Part shown: positions 16,416-24,531 of the stretch, in pieces
Layout: the number at the start of each line of letters is the position of its first letter
Numbering within the stretch: position 1 is the stretch's first letter
Source of the DNA: an uncultured Spirochaetia bacterium
GTDB taxonomy: Bacteria > Spirochaetota > UBA6919
Length of the DNA stretch: 27,916 nucleotides
Assembly (NCBI GenBank): GCA_913053665.1
Contig: CAJXGR010000004.1
Location: 1 to 27,916 of the forward strand
Direction: 5' to 3'
Notes under the pieces: generated by a model
Seen by the model: only the letters and a program-made list of their open reading frames with translations
Told to the model about the DNA's origin: nothing
Databases searched by the model: none
Translations under genes and position numbers: made by a program

Positions 16416-18305
16416 ATGAAAACCATGTACACCATTCTCATCGCCTTGGGGCTTTTTATACTTTCTACTTCACAGACTTATTCTATGAATCGGGAGCTTA
16501 CCGTTGCCTTGTTTGTGAATGAGTCAGATAGGGAGTGGGATTGGCTGGCTAAGGCTATTGCTGTCACTCTGTCTGACAACCTGTTGTTCTTAAAAAACAT
16601 GGCTCTAACGGATCAAAGGGATATGCAGAGGATCATTGAGTCTACCCAGACAGACTATTTCGATAGGGAGGCCAACTATTTCAAGTTAGGCCAAAAGATT
16701 AAAACCCGTTTTCTTGTCTACGGCCATTACACCGTCGAAGAGGATATTCTGGATATAGTGGTCAAAGTCATTGATATTCCTTCTAATAAACATGTCATAC
16801 TATTTACTTTAAAGAAATCTCTTGATAAACTCAATTCAAGCCTCAGACGTATATCCCAACAGATCGCTAAAGTAGTGATCCAAAAAGTGGATGACGAAGA
16901 TATCACCTTTGAGAAAAAGGCCCTCAGGGTTTACTCAAGAAAAAACCCTAAAACCATTGAGTATCTGTATTTCTATATAAAAGCATGGGAAATGTCTCTC
17001 CAGGAGAAGTCCTCGATAGTCCTATCCTACTCAAAGAAAGCCCTCAACGAGCAGCCAGACGATCTCAACGCCCTTTTACTCATGGGGAAGGCCAATTATC
17101 TGAGAAGCAACTTCTCCATCGCCTTACAGCACTACAAAAAGGTCTTTAGTCTGGCCAAGAGATGGCGTCTCAGACGATTTCTAACCCGGTCAGGCATCTG
17201 GATGGCCCGTATATACAATCTTTTAGGCTATTACAAAAAAGCATTAAGAATCTATGACAGGCTCTATGAACTGAATGACGAACTGGAGGATGACTACTAT
17301 ACGGCCCGGATCCACATGGATTATGGCCTGCTTTTTAAATCCAAAGGGGATTATGAGAAAATGTACTCCCATTTTAGTGGGGCTCACAAACGATTTGTAA
17401 GCATCCAGAATAAAAAAGGAGAAGGCCATTCTCTTCGATTACTTGGCCTACTCTACTATACAAAGGGTCAAAATAAAAAAGCGTTGAAATACTACAATGA
17501 GGCTTTCAAGATCCATGACTCCAAGCTGTTGGTAGAGAGTAAGCTTCAGTTATTCCTTAATTTGGGGGATCTCTCAAAGATCAGGGGACGCTACGATGAA
17601 AGCCTGGGGTATTATTTCAAGGCTTTCGGCTACGCTAAACGACTCCACCTCCAACTGAGCCAAACAAAAGCCCTTTTAGGAGTTTCAGGCGTTCTGGATA
17701 TTACGGGTCAGACAGAAAAAGCTATAGATGTCATTTATAAAGTCATTAAACTGAAACATAGAATCCATGATAGAAGGGGGATGGCAAAGGCTTACAGTTT
17801 TTTAGGACTCATATATTATAATCGGTCGGATTGGGATAAGTCCCTGAAGTTTCATAAGAAAGCCTTGAAGATTCATAAGGTGTTGGGATTAAAAAGCTCT
17901 TTAGCAAGGGATTATACCAATATTGGCTTGATCTACAACTCGAAAAAAGACTATGACAGAGCCGTTCAGTTCTATAATAAAGCTTTAAAGATCCGTAAAA
18001 AGCTGGATGACAACATTGGAATTGCCGTCACAAACAATAGTTTTGCTTTGGTTTATATAAACCGTGATGGGAATTACAAAAAGGCCTTATCCATTTATAG
18101 AAAGTCCCTACAGCTAATGATTGGAGCCGATTATAAAGAAGGGATCGCTTTGTCCTACTGGATGATGGGGGTCATCTATGAGAAACAGGGTGATGAGGAC
18201 AGTGCCATCGAATATTATATAAAATCACGGGACATCTTTTTGGAAATGGAAAATCCCAATTATAAAAACCTCCAAATATTAATTGATAATCTAAGGAATA
18301 GATAA
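16416..18305 (+). CDS. Secreted TPR protein with CsgG/TolB-like N-terminal domain
   Basis: This 629-aa protein has a signal peptide (about 1-23, MKTMYTILIALGLFILSTSQ) and is probably periplasmic. Residues about 24-160 (RELTVALFVNES, WLAKAIAVTLSDNL, RFLVYGHYTVEEDILDIVVKVID) resemble the CsgG/TolB-N fold often placed before TPRs. From about 180 onward there are roughly ten TPR units, the later ones with the 40-residue spacing of kinesin-light-chain-type repeats (ARDYTNIGLIYNSKKDYDRA, LSYWMMGVIYEKQGDEDSA). It follows the TolC-like gene by 35 bp on the same strand, so the two may form an envelope assembly or export pair; this is an inference. Ribosome site weak (AGGG near 16397). Confidence 0.82.
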   Translation: MKTMYTILIALGLFILSTSQTYSMNRELTVALFVNESDREWDWLAKAIAVTLSDNLLFLKNMALTDQRDMQRIIESTQTDYFDREANYFKLGQKIKTRFLVYGHYTVEEDILDIVVKVIDIPSNKHVILFTLKKSLDKLNSSLRRISQQIAKVVIQKVDDEDITFEKKALRVYSRKNPKTIEYLYFYIKAWEMSLQEKSSIVLSYSKKALNEQPDDLNALLLMGKANYLRSNFSIALQHYKKVFSLAKRWRLRRFLTRSGIWMARIYNLLGYYKKALRIYDRLYELNDELEDDYYTARIHMDYGLLFKSKGDYEKMYSHFSGAHKRFVSIQNKKGEGHSLRLLGLLYYTKGQNKKALKYYNEAFKIHDSKLLVESKLQLFLNLGDLSKIRGRYDESLGYYFKAFGYAKRLHLQLSQTKALLGVSGVLDITGQTEKAIDVIYKVIKLKHRIHDRRGMAKAYSFLGLIYYNRSDWDKSLKFHKKALKIHKVLGLKSSLARDYTNIGLIYNSKKDYDRAVQFYNKALKIRKKLDDNIGIAVTNNSFALVYINRDGNYKKALSIYRKSLQLMIGADYKEGIALSYWMMGVIYEKQGDEDSAIEYYIKSRDIFLEMENPNYKNLQILIDNLRNR

Positions 18306-18513
18306 TTTATTATTTCCATTAAAACTCCAATGGGGTCATCCGATTATTTTACTAGTGTACCATCAATGCTGATTTGATGGATTCATTTGATGTGTAGGAA
18401 CACCAGGCCTTTATTTTAATGAACCAGCACGAGCTATGGATGATAATCTTTGTTCTACAAAGTAATGAGATTAATACGCGTCTATGATTTTAAGTATAAT
18501 TTAGGATAGAAAT

Positions 18514-19638
18514 ATGAAACTTTTTAAAGGTCTGGGAGTCACGTTTTTAGCTTTTCTTATTGTTCTCCTGGCAACGGCTGTATATTTCAACGCCCCTCTG
18601 GGAGAGGATCAAGTCATTATTTTTGAGATTCACAAACATGAAAGCCTCAACAACATCACTAAACGCCTTAAGGAAAGCAAGTTAATACGAAGTCAATACT
18701 TTGCTTATCTTTACGGTAAAGTCCTCCTCACCATGGGGAAAGTCATTTATGAGGGAAAATATCGTATTAAAGGTGATTCCGCCACCATCGATATTATTAA
18801 TGCCTTTACAACAGAGGGAAAAGCACTGCCCCGAGAGCGTATATCTCTCACGATTCCTGAAGGATCCAACATTTACGAAATCGCGGGAATCTTGATGAAT
18901 AAACAAATCATTAAAAAGCCCGAGGAGTTTCTCGATCTAGCCTTCGATAAAACCTTAATAGACAAGTATCAAATTGACGGGGACTCATTGGAAGGTTATT
19001 TATATCCATCCACATATTTTATACATAAAACGGATAGTGTCAAAACCATTATCCACAAAATGCTTAAGACCTTTCTTAAGGAGTTTCGCAAGAGCAATTA
19101 CGAGACGATTAAGGAAACCTTAAAACTGAACAAACGACAGCTCATCACCTTGGCGTCTTTAGTGGAAAAGGAAACAGGAGTTCCCGAAGAGCGAAAGAAA
19201 GTAGCATCCGTCTTTTATAATCGTATTCACAGGAAAATGACCTTATCCTTTGATTCTTCTGTCATTTACGCTCTACTACGTGAGGCTTACGATCCCAAGT
19301 ACCAGAAATCCAGTCAAAAGCTTAAAGAGGTCTACGCTCTACTCAGGGAAGGAAAGTATCATAAAGCCCTCAACAAGGCTGTAAAGATCAATAAGCTTAG
19401 TAACGTCACCCAATCCCCCTTCAACACCTATCGGTATAGGGGTCTTCCTCCCTCACCCATTGCCAGTCCACGCCTTGAGTCTATCCAGGCGGTGCTGAAC
19501 CCGGCCAAGACAGAGTATTTGTATTTTGTCGCTAAGGATGACAAGTCCCATGAGTTTGCTAAAACAGCTTCTGGGCATAACAAGAACATTGAGGCCTACC
19601 GTCGATTCAAGAATGAACAGAGGAAAAAGAAGAATTGA
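18514..19638 (+). CDS. mltG: MltG, endolytic murein transglycosylase
   Basis: MltG cleaves glycan strands in nascent peptidoglycan at the inner membrane and limits their length. The 374-aa protein has an N-terminal membrane segment (about 6-26), a LysM-like region (IPEGSNIYEIAGILM, near 120-135), the DGDSLEGYLYPSTY motif, and the catalytic region ASLVEKETG with the expected catalytic glutamate E218, then VFYNRI and NTYRYRGLPPSPIASP, which are family hallmarks. AGGA precedes ATG 18514. It converges on pssA with 11 bp between stops and no obvious terminator. The C-terminus is lysine-rich. Confidence 0.96.
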   Translation: MKLFKGLGVTFLAFLIVLLATAVYFNAPLGEDQVIIFEIHKHESLNNITKRLKESKLIRSQYFAYLYGKVLLTMGKVIYEGKYRIKGDSATIDIINAFTTEGKALPRERISLTIPEGSNIYEIAGILMNKQIIKKPEEFLDLAFDKTLIDKYQIDGDSLEGYLYPSTYFIHKTDSVKTIIHKMLKTFLKEFRKSNYETIKETLKLNKRQLITLASLVEKETGVPEERKKVASVFYNRIHRKMTLSFDSSVIYALLREAYDPKYQKSSQKLKEVYALLREGKYHKALNKAVKINKLSNVTQSPFNTYRYRGLPPSPIASPRLESIQAVLNPAKTEYLYFVAKDDKSHEFAKTASGHNKNIEAYRRFKNEQRKKKN

Positions 19639-19649
19639 CCTTATAAAAG

Positions 19650-20441
19650 TCAGGATGGTCTTGTCTTACGCTTGAAGGTGAAAATTGGGACAAATGTGTA
19701 GTAGACGGTATAGACTAGTAAAAAATACTTGAAAAATACTATTAATGCCGCCAGGAATAAACCACTTAAAAGGTTTTTATAAATTGTATTGGACTTTGAG
19801 AAGTCCATAAAAGTGGGGGGCGTTTTAGGGAAAATGAACTTGGAAATCATTAATACACTATAAAATACAAAGATAGTTAAGGCTCCCCACCAGGGTAGGA
19901 GGGGTATATGGGGTATTGAAATGATAGAATCAAATAGGACGGGTAAATCACTAAAAGACAGGATGATAGCACAGGTTCCGCCGGCGATGGGGGATGGGAT
20001 GCCGATAAAAAAGCCCTTGCTTTCAGTGACATTAAACTTGGCGAGTCGTAAAGCCCCTGTTAGAGGGAATATAAAGGCTATGATCCCTCCAATCACATAC
20101 CCAGACATAGGAAAACTACTAAACGGAGAGTCCTGGTAGTATGGATGGGGGCCAAAAAGCATGGTGAAGAACATAAACCCAGGAGCTAGTCCAAAGGTGA
20201 TCAGGTCAGCCAGTGAGTCCAGTTCTTTGCCCATTGGGTTGTTCTGATTGATTTTTCTGGCAATACGCCCATCCAATACATCCAGTACAGCCGCAACCAA
20301 TATACAGATGGTACTGTATTTATATAGCCCATAGTGAGTTGGGCTTGAGGAGGCGATAGAAGACAGGATTATGGATATAAATCCCAGGAAAAGATTCCCC
20401 AGGCTCAGACTGTTGGGAATCCAACTTAATTTCATAGACAT
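19650..20441 (-). CDS. pssA: CDP-diacylglycerol--serine O-phosphatidyltransferase
   Basis: The protein transfers phosphatidyl groups from CDP-diacylglycerol to serine, the committed step to phosphatidylserine and phosphatidylethanolamine. It carries the complete CDP-alcohol phosphotransferase motif DxxDGxxARx8GxxxDxxxD in DVLDGRIARKINQNN...GKELDSLAD. Several hydrophobic segments form the membrane body. The start at ATG 20441 (or 20435, encoding MKLSWIPN) is preferred: the frame stays open back to TTG 20513, but that lies beyond the promoter, and family members begin around this point. 263 residues from 20441. It is divergent from tatA and shares its upstream region. The class-I phosphatidylglycerophosphate synthase is a related alternative, but FGLAPG and LTGALRLAKFN favour the serine enzyme. 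Confidence 0.9.
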   Translation of the reverse strand: MSMKLSWIPNSLSLGNLFLGFISIILSSIASSSPTHYGLYKYSTICILVAAVLDVLDGRIARKINQNNPMGKELDSLADLITFGLAPGFMFFTMLFGPHPYYQDSPFSSFPMSGYVIGGIIAFIFPLTGALRLAKFNVTESKGFFIGIPSPIAGGTCAIILSFSDLPVLFDSIISIPHIPLLPWWGALTIFVFYSVLMISKFIFPKTPPTFMDFSKSNTIYKNLLSGLFLAALIVFFKYFLLVYTVYYTFVPIFTFKRKTRPS

Positions 20442-20463
20442 ACCACTCAGAGGATTTTCATCA

Positions 20464-20492
20464 AAACTATCAAAAAAGAGAGAGATTGTCAA
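20464..20492 (-). promoter_or_regulatory. Candidate sigma-70 promoter for pssA
   Basis: On the minus strand a perfect -35 TTGACA (20487-20492) is followed 17 nt later by TAGTTT (20464-20469), a weak -10. Transcription would begin about 15-20 nt upstream of ATG 20441. The -35 overlaps an inverted repeat (TTGTCAA 20486-20492 / TTGACAA 20500-20506) shared with the tatA promoter. The -10 matches only three of six consensus positions. Confidence 0.4.
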
Positions 20493-20499
20493 GTTCTGG

Positions 20500-20528
20500 T
20501 TGACAAGTCTCAATGTTTTCTTTATATT
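20500..20528 (+). promoter_or_regulatory. Strong sigma-70-type promoter for tatA
   Basis: TTGACA (20500-20505) and TATATT (20523-20528) are separated by 17 nt, the optimal spacing. Transcription should begin near 20535, leaving a leader of about 30 nt with AGGTG before ATG 20564. It serves tatA and probably the following tat genes. Its -35 is one arm of an inverted repeat whose other arm is the -35 for pssA. Confidence 0.7.
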
Positions 20529-20563
20529 TTCTTTATACGTTTAATGAAAGGGTAGGTGATCAT

Positions 20564-20833
20564 ATGGGAAGTCTAGGGCCAACAGAAATCATTCTTATTG
20601 TAGTGGCATTATTAGTGCTGTTCGGGGCAAAGAAACTCCCTGAAATAGGTAAATCCTTGGGGAAAGGCCTAAGGGAATTTAAAAAAGCTACAAAAGAAAT
20701 GTCAGCACCTATAAAAGACAACTTATTAAATGATGAAGAAGATTACGTTGAACCTGTGGCAGAAACACCAAAAAACACAGATCAAAGTAAAACTGACTCT
20801 CATAAAAAAGAAGATCAAACAACTAAAGTTTAA
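20564..20833 (+). CDS. tatA: TatA, twin-arginine translocase pore-forming subunit
   Basis: TatA (89 aa) forms the polymeric element that lets folded proteins cross the inner membrane. Its single N-terminal membrane helix (IILIVVALLVL) carries the polar E8 and ends in F20-G21, the conserved hinge, followed by the amphipathic helix GAKKLPEIGKSLGKGLREFK and an acidic and lysine-rich tail. ATG 20564 is chosen because AGGTG precedes it and the helix begins at once; the frame is open to 20513 but those codons lie in the promoter. It is the first gene of the tat cluster. Confidence 0.93.
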   Translation: MGSLGPTEIILIVVALLVLFGAKKLPEIGKSLGKGLREFKKATKEMSAPIKDNLLNDEEDYVEPVAETPKNTDQSKTDSHKKEDQTTKV

Positions 20834-20965
20834 TTCTTTCATAGAATGGCATTATACTGAAATCATTATGAATTGCCAGTCATCTGGAGATGCGATGAGT
20901 TGTGTCCTCAGGGCTTACAGCTTTTGAACCTGGCAATTTAAAGATTGGTATATAAGGAATCAGCC
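20834..20965 (+). other. Structured non-coding interval in the tat cluster
   Basis: The 132-nt gap between tatA and the tatA-like gene contains perfect 9-bp arms AATTGCCAG (20871-20879) and CTGGCAATT (20930-20938), with 50 nt between, which include a small hairpin CATC-TGGA-GATG (20881-20892). It could be a processing or attenuation site lowering expression of downstream genes. A 19-codon ORF (20868-20927) overlaps it but has no ribosome site. Nothing else is recognisable here. Confidence 0.45.
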
Positions 20966-21193
20966 ATGTTCTTGGGTCCCTTTGAAATTATATTATTGAT
21001 TGGCTCCATTGTCTTTGCTATTGGGGCAAAAAAACGATCTGTAATAGCAAAATATCTTGTGAAGGGGATTCGAGAGTTTTATCAAGCAAAAAAACCAAGT
21101 GAATCTATCAATAAAACAAATCCCGATATAGTAAACAAACATGGCGGACAAAGGATTGGACAACAACCTAGAGAAAAAAGAAGGCATTCTTAA
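20966..21193 (+). CDS. Degenerate second TatA/TatB-like protein
   Basis: This 75-aa protein has the TatA layout: MFLGPFEIILLIGSIVFAIG is a membrane helix with E7 placed as in TatA, then a basic amphipathic helix (AKKRSVIAKYLVKGIREFYQ) and a short hydrophilic tail. It lacks the conserved FG hinge (IG here) and the KLPE motif (KRSV). TAAGGA (20953-20958) and spacing support ATG 20966. It overlaps tatC by 53 nt, so its 3' end is translated in two frames and the products are probably coupled. It may act as TatB, as a modulating TatA, or be decaying. No separate tatB is visible here. Confidence 0.75.
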   Translation: MFLGPFEIILLIGSIVFAIGAKKRSVIAKYLVKGIREFYQAKKPSESINKTNPDIVNKHGGQRIGQQPREKRRHS

Positions 21194-22406
21194 TAACCTC
21201 CCATTTCTTGATCACCTCGAAGAACTTCGACACCGTATCATACGGATCATCCTTTCTTTCATTATTTTCACTGTAGCCGCTTATATCTTTAAAGATGATA
21301 TCCTTCAACTCCTTATGGAGCCTGTTAAAGACCTGGATGTCAAGTTCATCCATCTAAAAATCTACGACTTCTTCATGGCCTATCTCAAGATTTCCCTTTA
21401 TACAGGAATTGTTTTCTCCATCCCGGTGATCATTTTTCAGATCTCTCAATTCATCCTGCCAGCCTTATTCAGCACCGAGCGGAAATGGTATTATAGTGGC
21501 ATCGCCTTTTTCGTCATCTTCTTTTTTACAGGATCCTTTTTTTCATATCGATATTTAGCGCCCATCAGTGCGGATTTCATGATCTCAATCACCAAAAGTC
21601 AAAATGTTCCTGAAGAAATTAAAATGGAACGTTTCCAAACAGAGATACTTGACAAACTGCCCAATAAACGCATATCGGACTATCTTTTAGCAAGATACGA
21701 AAAGGATTTCGAGAAAAAGATTTATACCTTAAAAGATGGCCTTTCGTCTAAGGAAAAGTCACGGATTGTAGAGATCTTGGCTTCTGTTCAGTACAGTGAG
21801 TCTCGTGATCATGCTAAAAACGATTCCTCCAAAATCCAGGAAATCAAAAGGCTGAAGGCGATAGAAGAGAAGTTGGATCAAATTAATAATCACTTAAAGA
21901 CTCTCATAAAGAAGCAAGAAAACCAACCCAATCCGTCTGATAACTCCCTGGAGCTGACACGTCAGTTTGCAGATTTTCTTGAAGTCAATCGGGGGATCTA
22001 TAATGACTTTCAACGGAAACTCAACTACATCAGCACCTTGACCGATCCCTTTAAAGGGATGGATGAGTCAAAGAAACAGATCGTTGAGTCTCATTTGAGT
22101 ATAGCGGATTATTTGGACTGGATCGTCTTTATTGTTATTATTATTGGAATTGTCTTTCAGCTGCCTTTGGTGATTACCCTTTTAGCAAAGATAGGAATCG
22201 TGACAGACCGTTCCCTCACTAAGTTCAGGCCCTATGCTCTGGTGATCATCTTAGTGATAGCGGCTATTATCACTCCTCCTGATGCTATTACTCAGGTGAT
22301 GGTGGGTGGACCGGTTTATCTACTTTATGAGGTGAGTATTTTGATGGCTCGACTTATGAGAAAAATGAACGAGAGGAAAGCAAAAGAAAATGAAGTGAAA
22401 GAATAA
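21141..22406 (+). CDS. tatC: TatC, twin-arginine translocase substrate receptor, with a large loop insertion
   Basis: TatC is the membrane receptor that recognises the twin-arginine signal. The canonical start of the fold is visible (PFLDHLEELRHR, residues 21-32), as are FILPALF with the conserved SxERKW region and the C-terminal helices (FQLPLVITLL, FRPYALVIILVIAAIITPPDAITQ). The usual length is about 250 residues; this one has 421. The excess, about residues 150-315, falls between the third membrane segment (ending near APISADFMI) and the fourth (SIADYLDWIVFIV), which puts it in the periplasmic P2 loop. It is charged, low in hydrophobics, and probably helical or coiled coil (RLKAIEEKLDQINNHLKTL). 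The start at ATG 21141 has no good ribosome site and lies within the tatA-like gene, so coupling is likely. Confidence 0.92.
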   Translation: MADKGLDNNLEKKEGILNNLPFLDHLEELRHRIIRIILSFIIFTVAAYIFKDDILQLLMEPVKDLDVKFIHLKIYDFFMAYLKISLYTGIVFSIPVIIFQISQFILPALFSTERKWYYSGIAFFVIFFFTGSFFSYRYLAPISADFMISITKSQNVPEEIKMERFQTEILDKLPNKRISDYLLARYEKDFEKKIYTLKDGLSSKEKSRIVEILASVQYSESRDHAKNDSSKIQEIKRLKAIEEKLDQINNHLKTLIKKQENQPNPSDNSLELTRQFADFLEVNRGIYNDFQRKLNYISTLTDPFKGMDESKKQIVESHLSIADYLDWIVFIVIIIGIVFQLPLVITLLAKIGIVTDRSLTKFRPYALVIILVIAAIITPPDAITQVMVGGPVYLLYEVSILMARLMRKMNERKAKENEVKE

Positions 22407-22413
22407 AATGTTT

Positions 22414-22656
22414 TTACTTTTTCTTTTTTTTAACGATAATCTTACTAAGGTTATCCAGGTCGGTTTCACCTTTGGCTTTACTAGCCTCAATATTAGCCGC
22501 TTGTATTTCTTCATAGATTTCTTTTCTGTGGACACTAATCTGCTTGGGCGCAGTGATTCCTATTTTGACCTGATCGCCTTTAATATCCACCACGCGGATT
22601 TCTATATCATCACCAATTATAATGCTCTGATTGGGTTTTCTAGCGAGAACCAACAT
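22414..22656 (-). CDS. csrA: CsrA, post-transcriptional regulator
   Basis: CsrA binds GGA-containing leaders of target mRNAs and controls translation; in flagellated bacteria it represses flagellin. The 80-aa protein begins MLVLARKPNQSIIIGDDIEIRVV and continues with KIGITAPKQISVHRKEIYEEI, containing the conserved surface for RNA. It has a longer tail than the ~61-aa E. coli protein and ends in a lysine run. It starts 3 nt after the fliW stop with GGAGG inside fliW, so the two are coupled. It converges on tatC with stops only 8 nt apart. Confidence 0.96.
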   Translation of the reverse strand: MLVLARKPNQSIIIGDDIEIRVVDIKGDQVKIGITAPKQISVHRKEIYEEIQAANIEASKAKGETDLDNLSKIIVKKKKK

Positions 22657-22659
22657 GGG

Positions 22660-23154
22660 TTACTTCCCTCCACTTATTTCAAGCTCATCAATAATGTTGT
22701 GTCGAACGGTGTATTGACTGTTCAAGGATAGAGCTTGCTTTCCGATTCGCTTTTCCTTATTGATAATAATGGGGCCAAGAAGGTTTGCTGTCATGGTATT
22801 GGGGTCTTCAGGGGGGATGGTGACAATGACATAATGGAGTAACTTTTCTTCGATATCCTCAGCCCTAGTGAGATCTATATCAATGAAATCTGTTTCCGCC
22901 AGCTCAATGCCGTAATCCGCCTTAAAATACATGGGATTAATAATGACAAAGGCCACATCCGTCATTTCAGCGGACTGAAGCCAATAAAATGGCCCTTCAT
23001 CCCGATCCAGAAGATAATATTTGGTGAGATTCTCGAATCCAAGAATCCCATCCTGAAACGTTATCATCTCATCCTGGGGGACTTTAACCTTCCCATAAGG
23101 TTTAGAATCAATTTCCAACAACTCGACCACAATACCCTCCATACCTCTAATCAT
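22660..23154 (-). CDS. fliW: FliW, flagellar assembly factor and CsrA antagonist
   Basis: FliW binds flagellin and CsrA alternately, so free flagellin in the cell releases FliW from CsrA and shuts down further flagellin translation. The sequence has the family features ITFQDGILGFENLTKYYLLD, PFYWLQS, and VIINPMYFKADYGIEL, then VTIPPEDPNTMTANLLGPIIIN and the C-terminal NSQYTVRH. ATG 23154 has no ribosome site; GTG 23130, preceded by GGAGGG, would give a start nearer to that of other FliW proteins and may be correct. It is paired with csrA and follows flgL. Confidence 0.95.
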   Translation of the reverse strand: MIRGMEGIVVELLEIDSKPYGKVKVPQDEMITFQDGILGFENLTKYYLLDRDEGPFYWLQSAEMTDVAFVIINPMYFKADYGIELAETDFIDIDLTRAEDIEEKLLHYVIVTIPPEDPNTMTANLLGPIIINKEKRIGKQALSLNSQYTVRHNIIDELEISGGK

Positions 23155-23229
23155 ATAATATAATCACGAATGTGTCTTTAACAAAGATATTTTATAAATT
23201 ACTATTCAAATAGATCTAAGAGTCCACGG

Positions 23230-24495
23230 TCACCTGAGGAAATCCAGGAGAGTGGGCCTTATAATCCTTGCTCCAACTTGCAAGGCTGCCTGATGAGAGA
23301 GTTCAATGTTCTTCAGATCAGTGATAGCCTTTGCCATATCGGTTCCCTGAATCTTGGAATAAATGTCATTGGCGTAGACGATGTTTTTGGATGTTCGCTC
23401 CAGAGCTATTTCCAGTCGACTTTGGCGGGCACCCACTAAGGCCATATGTGCTCTTAGATTGTCCATAGCCTCATCAATTCCTCCAAGCCCCGCGTTGATC
23501 CCATTGGTATCATTATTAAACAGGGCGTCTCGCAGGCTGACCAGCTTATTGAACATACTATCTCCCTGGACTATAGCACTGGAAGCGTAGTTATTGGGCG
23601 GATAGTTCCCTCCTTGTGCTATGAGACCAAGATCCTGTAGAACAGTACTGCCTTGATCATCTTCCAACCAGAGCTGATGGGGGCGGGTAGTCTGAAGGAC
23701 GATAAAGTCATTCCCTGTGGTATTGTCTATCTCTGCCTTGACAGGGATATTCGCACTATTGATTTTATCAGCGATGGTTTGAAGGTTGTCTCCATCATCG
23801 ATGCGAATCTCAACACTGTCTATTTTGATGATCTGATAGGGGAGATCGGCATTGGTACTCACGGCCATATAGCCCGTAGCGATGGTTTGTGAGGTGATGC
23901 GCTGATTGGATGCCCAGAAAGCCCTGTTCCCAGGAAGGTTGATACCCATGTATTCTCCACGATCGATCTCTCTATAATGGATACCCACATCTCCCTGATA
24001 CTGAACCTTGGATATGAGCGGATCTCCCCAGCCTTGAATCCGTCCAAAGTTAATCTTATAGGGCTCTTTATTGGTTTGAAACCCGGAGAATATACTCTCA
24101 CCCTTAAACTTACTATTCGCCGTTTGGACAATCTGCCGTAGATACTGCTCCACCTGTATGGCGATCTTTTCTCTATCTTCTTTTGTCAGAGTGCCGTTGG
24201 CCCCCTTAACAGCTTGTTCGCGAATATTTTGAAGGTAGGTGTTAATCTCCTGAAGCTTCACATCAACAAAGTTCAACCTGGCGTTACTGTCTTCTATATT
24301 CTTTTCATAGCGACCAAACTCCACCATCTTCCCCCTATAAAGCATGAGAAGGGCTGTGCCGGTCGGATCCTCATGAGGAGCCTGGATACGGCTTGATGTA
24401 GATATTTGATTTTGTATTCTGTCCAGCTCTCTATTATGACTTCTTAAGTTTCTGGATAGATTATTGGTCATGTAATTGGTTGTAACGCGTAACAT
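23230..24495 (-). CDS. flgL: FlgL, hook-filament junction protein 3
   Basis: FlgL (421 aa) joins hook to filament outside the cell, exported by the flagellar type III system. The N-terminal flagellin-like coil begins MLRVTTNYMTNNLSRNLRSH and includes ISTSSRIQAPHEDPTG, and the C-terminal coil includes ALVGARQSRLE and ISDL-like KAITDLKNIELSHQAALQ. The middle domain is variable. GGAG precedes ATG 24495. It follows flgK by 36 bp. As for other axial proteins, it has no signal peptide. Confidence 0.95.
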   Translation of the reverse strand: MLRVTTNYMTNNLSRNLRSHNRELDRIQNQISTSSRIQAPHEDPTGTALLMLYRGKMVEFGRYEKNIEDSNARLNFVDVKLQEINTYLQNIREQAVKGANGTLTKEDREKIAIQVEQYLRQIVQTANSKFKGESIFSGFQTNKEPYKINFGRIQGWGDPLISKVQYQGDVGIHYREIDRGEYMGINLPGNRAFWASNQRITSQTIATGYMAVSTNADLPYQIIKIDSVEIRIDDGDNLQTIADKINSANIPVKAEIDNTTGNDFIVLQTTRPHQLWLEDDQGSTVLQDLGLIAQGGNYPPNNYASSAIVQGDSMFNKLVSLRDALFNNDTNGINAGLGGIDEAMDNLRAHMALVGARQSRLEIALERTSKNIVYANDIYSKIQGTDMAKAITDLKNIELSHQAALQVGARIIRPTLLDFLR

Positions 24496-24531
24496 AGTTT
24501 AACTCCGTTTTATATTAATATTTATATTCCT

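Noticed and set aside
18495..18500. TATAAT as the mltG promoter -10
   Set aside because: It lies so close to ATG 18514 that transcription would begin within or after the ribosome site, and no -35 box is at the right distance.
20868..20927. Possible 19-codon ORF between the two tatA genes
   Set aside because: There is no ribosome site and it coincides with the inverted repeat, so coding is not supported.
22407..22440. T-run terminator between tatC and csrA
   Set aside because: The T-run is simply the lysine-codon tail of csrA read on the other strand, and there is no stem before it.
22408..22731. Plus-strand ORF of 107 codons over csrA and the fliW end
   Set aside because: CsrA and FliW on the minus strand are unmistakable; this is their shadow.
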